From assembly GCA_030644725.1 (NCBI GenBank), contig CP130629.1, positions 2,086,795 to 2,150,794 on the forward strand: a stretch of DNA of 64,000 nt. Direction: 5' to 3'. The position numbers and the translations under genes were made by a program. This DNA comes from Candidatus Electrothrix communis (GTDB lineage: Bacteria > Desulfobacterota > Desulfobulbia > Desulfobulbales > Desulfobulbaceae). Shown here one piece after another: positions 8,312 through 16,234 of this stretch (within the stretch, counting starts at the first letter, position 1; each line of letters begins with the position of its first letter). The notes under the pieces are model-generated. The model worked only from the letters and a program-made list of their open reading frames with translations, searched no databases and was not told the DNA's origin.

Positions 8312-9475
8312 TCAGCCGCACTCAGCGGCAAAGCGGAGAAGCTGCTCCTGGCTAAGCACCTGACCGCAGGAGCGTATCCGGCTGACCAGGTCTTTGAGCT
8401 GCATTTCATCAAGCCGGAGCCCTGCTTTGTGAAGTTGCATCTGGACAGCTCTGACCCCAGTTTTCTCACCAAAACGGAGTTGCCGGGTTCCGCCGACCCG
8501 TTCTGGGGCGTATGGTTCGTACATATCCGGATTAACAGTCAGTCCATGTTGGTGCAACCCGCTTTCACAGGTAAAAATGGCTGAACCGATCAAGGGATGG
8601 TTGTCTGCGATATCTCTGCCAGCAGTTTCGGCAACGAGTTGACAGAGTTCAGGCAATAATTCCGGGTGATATCTTTTCTCGCCAAGGACTAAGGCAAGAT
8701 AGCCGATCACCTCTTCGAGGCGACAGTTGCCCGCTCGTTCACCGAGCCCGAGCACTGTGGCGTCAAGACTGTCTACCCCGGCCTCCAGGGCAGCAATGGA
8801 GTTGGCTGTGGCCATGCCAAAGTCATTATGGCAGTGGACGGCAAGAGAGAGCGATGTTGCCTCCTTTACTGTCTGCACCAAAGTTGTCATGCGACCCGGA
8901 GAGCAAATACCCACAGTATCTGCCAGACGAATTCGGGTGGCCCCGTGCTGCTCGGCAATCTTTGCCGTTGCAAGAAGAAAGGCCGTATCTGCCCGGGAGG
9001 CATCTTCCATTCCCACTGAAACAGCTGGAATGCCAGCGGCCAAGGCCTGCTGAATCGAATCGGCAAGAGTCTTGCTTATCCACTCCCTATCTTTGCCCAA
9101 TCGCTCCCGAATATGTGAATCTGAAACCGGGATGGACAGGGCCAACAGATCAGGAGAACAGATGGCTGCAAAGGCGATGTCTTCCGTTTTGCAGCGGCAC
9201 CACAGGCTGAGCCGACAGGATCCGGCTGTTCTTTTTCTGGCCTCTTTGACAAGTCGGGGAAGAGAGGTGTTAACCGGGGCTGCTATCCCAAGCTCTATTT
9301 CGTCAACACCAACTCGATACAATCCCTCAATAATGCTGTGTTTATCCTTATCAGCAAAGACGACACTCGGTGTCTGCTCACCTTCCCGAAGGGTGGAATC
9401 AATAAGTTGAGGCTGGTTGATACGCATCTGTTCGTTATGACTTGCTCGCTCTGATTTGGTCGTCCTGCTGGGCAC
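8312..9475 (-). CDS. nifV: Homocitrate synthase NifV
   Basis: 387 aa from a GTG start at 9475. It condenses acetyl-CoA and 2-oxoglutarate to homocitrate, the organic ligand of FeMo-co. The DSTLREGEQTP catalytic motif lies near the N-terminus and the HCHNDFGMATAN metal-binding segment follows, with GLGERAGNCRLEEV and GSAIFTCESGLHQHG later. The start is uncertain: GTG 9475 has a weak aagg site, and ATG 9427 (MRINQPQLIDS) fits family length better but has no ribosome site. The gene stands alone on the minus strand. I found no sigma-54 promoter upstream, unlike nifE. Confidence 0.92.
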   Translation of the reverse strand: MPSRTTKSERASHNEQMRINQPQLIDSTLREGEQTPSVVFADKDKHSIIEGLYRVGVDEIELGIAAPVNTSLPRLVKEARKRTAGSCRLSLWCRCKTEDIAFAAICSPDLLALSIPVSDSHIRERLGKDREWISKTLADSIQQALAAGIPAVSVGMEDASRADTAFLLATAKIAEQHGATRIRLADTVGICSPGRMTTLVQTVKEATSLSLAVHCHNDFGMATANSIAALEAGVDSLDATVLGLGERAGNCRLEEVIGYLALVLGEKRYHPELLPELCQLVAETAGRDIADNHPLIGSAIFTCESGLHQHGLTVNPDMYEPYAPERVGGTRQLRFGEKTGVRAVQMQLHKAGLRLDEMQLKDLVSRIRSCGQVLSQEQLLRFAAECG

Positions 9476-10395
9476 GAATGAACCTTGGATACAGGTAAAA
9501 ATACTTATTCAAATATATGTAACCATATTATGTGCCAATTTTCTTTTTTTGGGAAAAATCATGATAACGGGTTAAAAACCGGGGTATTGCAGGGTGAACT
9601 AAGCGGTATTGAAGCGGACAATAAGGGCCGAAAAGTTTCCATTATCGAATCTTTTTTTCGATATTATATACATAATTGTAAAACGTGTATCTTTGTTTGC
9701 AAAAAATAAAAGGAGAGGATTGGGGAGATGTTGCATTCCTACGTTCGAGATATTTACGTAGCGAGAAAGGATTCGAGCCCGCGCCCCCGACCTGTAACCC
9801 GCATCACTGCGCGGTCTGATTTTGGACTGTGATACCGGCATGAATACACACCTTGTTTTTGAGGACACCGGCGTGAAAGGCCGGTACATGCGGCCTATCT
9901 AGCTGTTTATATTCGCATCGCACTATTCTAAATAGGCTCTATTTGCACCATTCGCAGAAAAAAAGCACACCAAGGAACTCACCAGCCCACCACAATATTT
10001 TATGAGGTTTACGGCCCTCCAAGCCCGGTTTTTGGGGATTTTGCCCATTTTGACCGCCCAAAGGGCCGTCATCCTCTACAGGGCAAAAAAAAGGTAATTA
10101 ACGAAGTTCGGCTTCTCTGTTGTGAAATCCAGGGCAGCTGTTTCTTAGGTGACCTTAGTTTTATTTCTTTAACATGGAAGGCTGTTTGTAAAAGTCATTG
10201 TATTGTTCGTCGGAAAATAACAACAATTATTATTAATAACAGCACACTGACTCTATACAATTACTTGAAATTTCGATTTATACTTATTCGGTATATTTTA
10301 TGCATGATTTTATTATGAATAGACAGACAGGTTGAATCGGCATGGTGCTGAATAAATCCTGATGAATTTTTTCGGGTGAGATATACAAATTGGTT
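9476..10395. other. Long intergenic region upstream of nifV
   Basis: 920 bases without a convincing gene. It contains a tRNA-like 3'-half segment on the minus strand (about 9760-9835, see rejected items), a short hairpin ACCGGC-gtgaaag-GCCGGT near 9867-9886, and AT-rich DNA from 10080 on. The short frames here look random. It is the left approach to the accessory island. Confidence 0.4.
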
Positions 10396-10635
10396 ATGAA
10401 AAAATTTGTTTTGTATTATAAAGAGGTTAGCCTCTCGCACACCAGACTTCACGGTGCAATAGAAGCCGAAAGCCCGACATATGCATTTGTGGAGGCGGTT
10501 GGTGTTATGCACGAAAAAGGACTTGATCCTGATGAATTCAAGGAGTTTTATATCGCCCCTGTCGAAATTGACCGCTCTATTGGATACAGAAAGCAATGTC
10601 ACGGCTGGGATGAATACGGAGAATATCCTAGATAA
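10396..10635 (+). CDS. Small hypothetical protein
   Basis: 79 aa starting MKKFVLYYKEVSLS. It has protein-like composition, with alternating beta-type residues followed by an acidic segment (HEKGLDPDEFKEFYIAPVE). I do not recognise the family. An in-frame TTG two codons earlier is possible. The ribosome site is weak (gggtgag, too far upstream). It is a lone plus-strand gene in a gene-poor AT-rich stretch next to the defence island, so it may be accessory. Confidence 0.45.
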   Translation: MKKFVLYYKEVSLSHTRLHGAIEAESPTYAFVEAVGVMHEKGLDPDEFKEFYIAPVEIDRSIGYRKQCHGWDEYGEYPR

Positions 10636-11017
10636 GTACCCAACCACAATTATTCTAACAAAAGTAGCATAAAGTTGATACTGTAACTCGATGAACCAGT
10701 TTTTAATTGTTGCTTTTTAACACTATGAATTTTCATATTATTTTCCAGAATCACCTTTGGCGTCCTTTTTGGCATCTGCATAGTCAGGAAAGGTTAACGT
10801 GTTTATTTTGTTAAATATTTAAAAATAACCTTTGCCGGGTAATTTCTTTTAAATTCAGTCAAGTATAAAAAACTTCCTCATCGAGTGTAACCTTGTTTAA
10901 GGTTTTCCATATATTTTAATTAATTAAAACAATATTCCTATGTTCAAAACCATCCCAAAGTAAAGCAGTTATCTTTTCCGTTTGCAACAAAACCGACATA
11001 TGCCTACCTATTTGTGT
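10636..11017. other. AT-rich intergenic region, left edge of island
   Basis: No gene seen. It contains the left copy of the 28-base repeat at 10980-11007. The DNA is clearly more AT-rich than the nif genes on either side. Confidence 0.4.
10980..11007 (+). repeat. Left copy of 28-base repeat flanking the island
   Basis: Begins gtttgcaacaaaaccgacat. It matches 14233-14260 at 23 of 28 positions in the same orientation. The core AACAAAACCGACAT also appears inverted at 14298-14313, and a looser copy is at 19527-19553. Confidence 0.6.
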
Positions 11018-11284
11018 TTAATCAGGGTCTGTCCCTGATTTACTCTGCGCAAACTTCGCCAGCGTGGACAGCTTCACATCCTGTGCATGGTTTTCAATTC
11101 GGGAGACAGCGGTTTTCTTGGTATGCAGCTTTTCCGCCACCTGCTCCTGAGTCATCCCGGCTTCTTTCCTTGCCGCCTTGAGCATGGCCCCTATTTTGAA
11201 ATCCTGATACCCGGCTTCATAGCCGTCCGCAAATTCAGGGTCACGAGCCTTGCGTTCTTTGATGTAGGTTTGGAGATTTTTCAT
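11018..11284 (-). CDS. HTH (XRE-type) antitoxin, C-terminus altered
   Basis: 88 aa. It is a HigA-type DNA-binding antitoxin: [19 protein letters not shown] and [11 protein letters not shown] form the helix-turn-helix at about 34-68. The N-terminal [18 protein letters not shown] is typical of HigA proteins paired with Gp49-like toxins. Its ATG overlaps the stop of the toxin remnant (ATGA). The last residues (about SGTDPD) are encoded by a 21-base palindrome, and the usual C-terminal beta strand is missing, so it looks clipped by insertion of that palindrome. It may still bind DNA. Confidence 0.75.
   Translation of the reverse strand: MKNLQTYIKERKARDPEFADGYEAGYQDFKIGAMLKAARKEAGMTQEQVAEKLHTKKTAVSRIENHAQDVKLSTLAKFAQSKSGTDPD
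11020..11040. repeat. Palindrome AATCAGGG-TCTGT-CCCTGATT
   Basis: A perfect 8-bp inverted repeat with a 5-base loop. It supplies the last codons and part of the stop of the HTH gene, so it probably entered after the gene was in place. Confidence 0.6.
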
Positions 11285-11471
11285 TCTGTTTTCCTCCTGA
11301 AATAATCCTTCTTTCTTGCTTCGGCTGTTTGTATATCCCGTTTCGGTATCTTCTGCGTCTTTTTCTGAAAAGCATGATCCAGAACAATGAGCTTCCGACC
11401 GTCAAAGAAACCGAGCAGGCGGAAATATTATTCCCCGCTACTGTTTTGTAAAATATGATTTCTCGGTTCAT
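11281..11471 (-). pseudogene. HigB/Gp49-like toxin, internally deleted
   Basis: The start MNREIIFYKTVAGN (from ATG 11471) matches the N-terminus of phage-derived Gp49-like/HigB toxins. After a jump in frame, 11281-11420 encodes a good C-terminal part ([18 protein letters not shown], then [12 protein letters not shown] and a Lys/Arg-rich end), stopping in TGA that overlaps the antitoxin ATG. The middle of the toxin (roughly 45-55 codons by family length) is gone and the two ends are out of frame. This is therefore a dead mRNA-interferase toxin upstream of its antitoxin. Confidence 0.8.
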
Positions 11472-11563
11472 GATTACAATGTTAACTTGCAGGGTAACAT
11501 GACGCAAGGAATAATCAGAGCAGGCAGGCCTGCCTTCTTGTATATTTCTTCGGGATGAGAACA

Positions 11564-11608
11564 GCGTTTTAACGGAGCATCCGAGCGCCGGGCCGCTGGA
11601 AATTGAGG
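11564..11608 (+). repeat. Direct repeat, left of HEPN-like gene
   Basis: Shares the core ccgggccgctg-aaattgagg, and a looser match before it, with 12450-12497. The two copies bracket the 11699-12403 gene. Confidence 0.55.
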
Positions 11609-11698
11609 CCGTGGAGAAAAGAAAGAAAAGGGTACGTCCACTATTTTCGGTTATCCTCCAACAGAAAGGCTGGTTGTTATGCGTGGTTCTGTGAAGTT

Positions 11699-12403
11699 TT
11701 AAAGAACCTCAATTACGCTAATTTGACATTCTTCTGACATTCTTCTGATATATTCATCAAGATCGTTAAGAAAATATTTGATCGTCTCAAGGCACCATTC
11801 AGCAAGTTTTGCATTTATTATTCGATGCGGAATATCAAATTTTCCTTTTCCATCTCCATAAAATGGACTTGGTGTTATTTTTAAATTTTTATCGAAAAAA
11901 TTTAGCAATTTTCTCATTTTCTCTATAGGTTCAACGGGTAAATAATCGGTATCAGCGTAATTGTTTTTATAAAAACGTGCATTGTAATGAACCAGTTGAT
12001 TTCGTAATTCTATTATTTTCCCTATGTTATCTAACTGCGTTTTCTTTTGATCATTGTTATTGTCTTTTTTTAGCAATTCTATCAGTAAGATATATTTACC
12101 TACAACGCCTTTATACTTGTCTTCTTTGTCAAGGTTGTTATCTTTTAAGTATTTATAGATATTAGCACAAGTCGGGACATGAGAATAAAGATGTGATACC
12201 CATTCAAATTGTTCATTTATGTTAGCCTCAAGTGCTGCAACTGATGAGATTATTGCGCTGGTTGAATACGCAATATAATTTTCTTCTTTATTATAATTAT
12301 CTGAATCAACTTCTATTGCTAAAGCATTTGTTATAGCAAGTTCAGATGCTTTGATGTGAATCCTGCTTAACGGGTACAGTTCAAGCGCATAAAATTTCAT
12401 CAT
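11699..12403 (-). CDS. Hypothetical protein with HEPN-like R-x4-H motif
   Basis: 234 aa, mostly helical. I do not recognise a named family, but IIELRNQLVHYNARF carries the RN-x3-H pattern used as the catalytic site in HEPN ribonucleases. An N-terminal segment (AYSTSAIISSVAALEANINEQFEW) resembles the helix often seen before it in such proteins. It is AT-rich compared with nif genes and lies between two copies of a repeat, directly downstream of the Shedu gene on the same strand. It may be a defence or toxin partner or a passenger gene; that role is inference from context. Confidence 0.6.
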   Translation of the reverse strand: MMKFYALELYPLSRIHIKASELAITNALAIEVDSDNYNKEENYIAYSTSAIISSVAALEANINEQFEWVSHLYSHVPTCANIYKYLKDNNLDKEDKYKGVVGKYILLIELLKKDNNNDQKKTQLDNIGKIIELRNQLVHYNARFYKNNYADTDYLPVEPIEKMRKLLNFFDKNLKITPSPFYGDGKGKFDIPHRIINAKLAEWCLETIKYFLNDLDEYIRRMSEECQISVIEVL

Positions 12404-12449
12404 CAGTGAATTACCCCATTACATTGACTGTTCCCTCAAAATGTGTAGA

Positions 12450-12497
12450 GCGGTTTTTTCTGCGGATCATCAGAGCACCGGGCCGCTGAAATTGAGG
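12450..12497 (+). repeat. Direct repeat, right of HEPN-like gene
   Basis: Second copy of the 11564-11608 repeat (core ccgggccgctgaaattgagg). It lies between the HEPN-like gene and the Shedu gene. Confidence 0.55.
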
Positions 12498-12541
12498 GTG
12501 TTGAATTAGCTGGTATTTAATCAGTTAAGGCCGTTTCCTTC

Positions 12542-13951
12542 TTATTCAACTTCGTTCGTGGAAAGGAGGACGTGTAATAACTTTAACTTTTCTAACAATT
12601 CATCAAATGTAATTATTTCAACATTTCTCGAATTTTTCCGGAAAATCTCAAATGATTTTTGTTTTTCCCAATCATCCGGCATTTTCCCAATGACAAGGGC
12701 GCAATGAACAGCATATGTCTCGATATCAGATATGCGAGATTCTTCTTTGAGCGAAGCTATACTTTTTTGCAGTTTGTATTTTTGATCTAATACTTGGTTA
12801 AGTGACCCGGACAATGCTACAGATGGTGAATAAACATTCTCTCGATATTTTTTTCCAATAAGTGCTTCCTGTGGCGTTTTAATTTCAATAATAGCTGTAT
12901 TGTTGGTCAGTAAGTTTTTGGACAGAAAATCAGCTATTTTGTCGCCAGACCCTGAAAACTTCAAGCCTCCTACAGATGCTTGGTCTTGCACCTTGATAAC
13001 TGGGCAACCGAAAATCATGCTAAGTATGAATGGATTCTCATTAAAAAGATCTTGCCAATGTTTCTCACCGAGTTGTTTTTTTAACTTTTCCTGGTACTTT
13101 TCGATTAAAATTTCAAGACTGCACAGTTCAACATCTTTTTTTATCTTAAAGATTTCATTTTTATACTTACTGTATATTTCATGTTTTTTTGATGTCTCTA
13201 TATCTGAAATAGAATTAAAGGCAATATCGTATCTATATTTATATATTTTCTTCCTGTACATAGATGGATTAAATTTATGTAGAAGATTGTTGAATGTGAA
13301 AATATCTTTTTGTTTCGATCCTTCTTTTTTCTGCAAGTCTTCAATTCGATTAAGACCTCTTCTTAGCTGTTCAAAATCTTCAAAATTAATACAATAAGCT
13401 CTATCTTCTTCTCTAAATCCTGTTTTGCAGACTTTACTAATTGAAAGTATTCTGATGTGTTGTGTTTCCTCTACTGTCTTTATGATAAACCTATATCTCT
13501 GCAAAAGGCCAATACCAAATAAAAGATTTCTGCTGAATCCTTCTGGAAGGATATTGAAAATATTTAATAAATCATCTGGCGTATTTGGATATGTAAAACC
13601 AAATCCTTCCAAATGTATCTCTTCTATCTTGTTGTATTTATTTTTTAAATAATTTCTTCCTGATGTAATAATCAAAGGATATATACAAACTACATCACAT
13701 CCTCCGATATGTTCATTGCAACCAATAACATCATCATAAAAATGTAGCAATTTATAGCTATGCGACAAGGCATACTTTTGTTCTTCATTTGAAAGAGCAG
13801 AGGTGTCGATCTCTTCCTGAAAAGGTCTATATTCAATAACCACTTCCTCTCCTTCATCTCGAAAGGTAGTATCTTTATTGCGAGTAATAGAGACAGAACC
13901 GTTAGTAAGAGTTTTATACAGATCGTCATTTTCTGAGCCTATATTCCTCAT
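12542..13951 (-). CDS. sduA: Shedu anti-phage nuclease (SduA, DUF4263)
   Basis: 469 aa. The C-terminal half (about 280-440) has the Shedu/DUF4263 pattern: HWQDLFNENPFILSMIFG, then GDKIADFL, AIIEIKTPQEALIG (the PD-(D/E)XK-like D...E-x-K core), and YSPSVALSGSLNQVLDQ. Shedu is a known single-gene phage defence system whose protein is a nuclease. The N-terminal part is variable in the family and may sense the trigger; here it has no recognised domain. The start ATG 13951 has only a weak upstream purine stretch (tgaggaattat). The gene is AT-rich and sits in a small island between nifV and nifH. Confidence 0.85.
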   Translation of the reverse strand: MRNIGSENDDLYKTLTNGSVSITRNKDTTFRDEGEEVVIEYRPFQEEIDTSALSNEEQKYALSHSYKLLHFYDDVIGCNEHIGGCDVVCIYPLIITSGRNYLKNKYNKIEEIHLEGFGFTYPNTPDDLLNIFNILPEGFSRNLLFGIGLLQRYRFIIKTVEETQHIRILSISKVCKTGFREEDRAYCINFEDFEQLRRGLNRIEDLQKKEGSKQKDIFTFNNLLHKFNPSMYRKKIYKYRYDIAFNSISDIETSKKHEIYSKYKNEIFKIKKDVELCSLEILIEKYQEKLKKQLGEKHWQDLFNENPFILSMIFGCPVIKVQDQASVGGLKFSGSGDKIADFLSKNLLTNNTAIIEIKTPQEALIGKKYRENVYSPSVALSGSLNQVLDQKYKLQKSIASLKEESRISDIETYAVHCALVIGKMPDDWEKQKSFEIFRKNSRNVEIITFDELLEKLKLLHVLLSTNEVE

Positions 13952-14232
13952 TATAATTCCTCAAATTCAATATGTTGACAAGGTTGGTATGGTTCAATTA
14001 TTTACTTTACTTCAACATTTACCACCATACTATGTCCGCTTCAACCTATTTCCCGTCCTCCTGAACCAGCCGGGAGTCTCCCTTCGTTGACAATGCCCCG
14101 CCTCACTCGCTCTTTCCTTTCCGCTCCTGCCCCGCATCAGCAATCAGGTATCCTTCCGCCATCCTCTCACATTGTCAGCTCTTCAAGGATATAACAGCCC
14201 GCCGCCGTGGATTTCAAGCTATCTTCAATTCT

Positions 14233-14260
14233 GTTTACAACAAAAGCGACATGTATCTAC
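14233..14260 (+). repeat. Right copy of 28-base repeat flanking the island
   Basis: Begins gtttacaacaaaagcgacat, the same orientation as 10980-11007 with 23 of 28 positions identical. An inverted partial copy follows at 14298-14313 (rc AACAAAACCGACATGT). Confidence 0.6.
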
Positions 14261-14265
14261 TAAAA

Positions 14266-14281
14266 TGTAGATATACAAACA
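14266..14281. promoter_or_regulatory. NifA-type upstream activator site for nifH
   Basis: TGT-AGATATACAA-ACA fits TGT-N10-ACA. It is about 97 bases upstream of the nifH sigma-54 element, the same spacing as at nifE. It also overlaps a TATCTAC / GTAGATA inverted repeat. Confidence 0.6.
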
Positions 14282-14352
14282 AAAGGGTTTCAGGGAAACA
14301 TGTCGGTTTTGTTCGCTCTTTAATGAAAGAGTGCTTAATGAACCGATATTAA

Positions 14353-15312
<960 letters not shown>

Positions 15313-15321
15313 ACATGGGAC

Positions 15322-15460
15322 GGTAGGGACAGACCTATGTGTCTGCCCGGTATGAAAGGGCGAACACAGGGATTCGCCCCTACGAGTAAAAAACGGTAGG
15401 GGCAGGTCCCCGTGCCTGCCCTTAAACACAATGTAGGGGCACGGCGCGCCGTGCCCCTAC
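15322..15460. repeat. Cluster of GTAG-type REP palindromes in nifH-nifI1 gap
   Basis: Three units: 15322-15383 (gtaggga ... cccctac), 15396-15421 (gtaggggcaggtccccgtgc ...) and 15433-15460 (gtaggggcacgg ... ccgtgcccctac, near-perfect palindrome). Each has the GTAG(G) head and hairpin that mark REP elements mobilised by REP-associated tyrosine transposases. The same units recur at 17885, 29288 and 50825. Confidence 0.8.
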
Positions 15461-15486
15461 GGGTAAATATATAAGGAGAACAACTC

Positions 15487-15831
15487 ATGTTAATGATCAG
15501 AGCTATAGTAAGGCCGGAGAAATCCGATGAAATTCTTGCTGCCCTCATGGATGCAGGCTTTCCAGCGGTCACCAAATATTCCGTTGCCGGGCGTGGTAAA
15601 CAACGCGGTATCAAAATTGGTGATGTTACCTATGATGAGATTCCGAAAACGATGCTTATGTCCGTGGTTCGGGATGAAGATAAAGATTTTGTTATCCAGA
15701 CCATCATGGATACCGCAAGGACTTCCGAGAAAGGCGCTTTTGGTGACGGTAAGATTTTTGTCAGCGAGGTTGAAGAGCTCTATACCATCAGCTCCGGCCT
15801 GAAGGAAGGCGTTGCCGAGGAGGCTGCATAA
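15487..15831 (+). CDS. nifI1: P-II-like nitrogenase regulator NifI1
   Basis: 114 aa. With NifI2 it forms the complex that blocks NifDK when 2-oxoglutarate is low (known from methanogens). It starts MLMIRAIVRPEKSDEILAAL after aaggag. The T-loop region differs from GlnK (RGIKIGDVTYDEIPKTMLMS) and has no tyrosine at the GlnK uridylylation position, a hallmark of NifI1. The end is KGAFGDGKIFVSEVEELYTI. Its stop overlaps the nifI2 start by one base (TAATG), so the two are translationally coupled. Confidence 0.96.
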   Translation: MLMIRAIVRPEKSDEILAALMDAGFPAVTKYSVAGRGKQRGIKIGDVTYDEIPKTMLMSVVRDEDKDFVIQTIMDTARTSEKGAFGDGKIFVSEVEELYTISSGLKEGVAEEAA

Positions 15832-16205
15832 TGAAGGAAGTCATCGCTGTGGTACGCATCAACATGATGAACCAGACCAAGCAGGCCTTAAGCGATGCCG
15901 GGGTTGACGCCTATTTCGCCCGAGAGGCTCAGGGGCGGGGCAAAGGTTTCGCCAATCCCAAGGTGCTTGAAGGGGTTGATGAGGGATACGAGGAAGCGGC
16001 TGCCGTGTTGGGAGAGAAGGGAAAACTCTATCCCAAGCGAGTGCTAACCGTGGTGGTTGAGGACGATAAGGTCGACGATGTTGTGCAGGCCATTATCGCG
16101 CCCAACAAGACCGGCAAGCCGGGCGACGGAAAGATATTTATCCTGCCTGTGGCTGATTCGGTTCGGGTTCGGACCGGGGAATCGGGCGAAGAAGCTATCG
16201 TCTGA
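15831..16205 (+). CDS. nifI2: P-II-like nitrogenase regulator NifI2
   Basis: 124 aa. It is the partner of NifI1 in post-translational nitrogenase switch-off. MKEVIAVVRINMMNQTKQAL opens the domain, a longer T-loop-like insert (REAQGRGKGFANPKVLEGVD) follows, and GKPGDGKIFILPVADSVRVR closes the P-II signature. The start overlaps the nifI1 stop. Presence of nifI1-nifI2 between nifH and nifD is typical of nif operons of anaerobes (methanogens, sulfate reducers, clostridia). Confidence 0.96.
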   Translation: MKEVIAVVRINMMNQTKQALSDAGVDAYFAREAQGRGKGFANPKVLEGVDEGYEEAAAVLGEKGKLYPKRVLTVVVEDDKVDDVVQAIIAPNKTGKPGDGKIFILPVADSVRVRTGESGEEAIV

Positions 16206-16234
16206 ACCTGAAGAGAAAATTTGAGGAGAACAAT

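Noticed and set aside
9760-9835. tRNA-like 3' half on the minus strand (anticodon-arm-like CCGC...GCGG and T-loop-like CTCGAAT)
   Set aside because: The T stem does not pair over five bases, no D arm or acceptor partner is found upstream, and there is no CCA. At most a decayed tRNA fragment or old attachment site.
9485-9889. Short frames on both strands upstream of nifV
   Set aside because: No ribosome sites, no protein-like pattern and overlap with each other.
10261-10647. 128-codon minus-strand frame opposite the small gene at 10396
   Set aside because: The plus-strand frame has better protein-like composition; this one reads as its antisense shadow.
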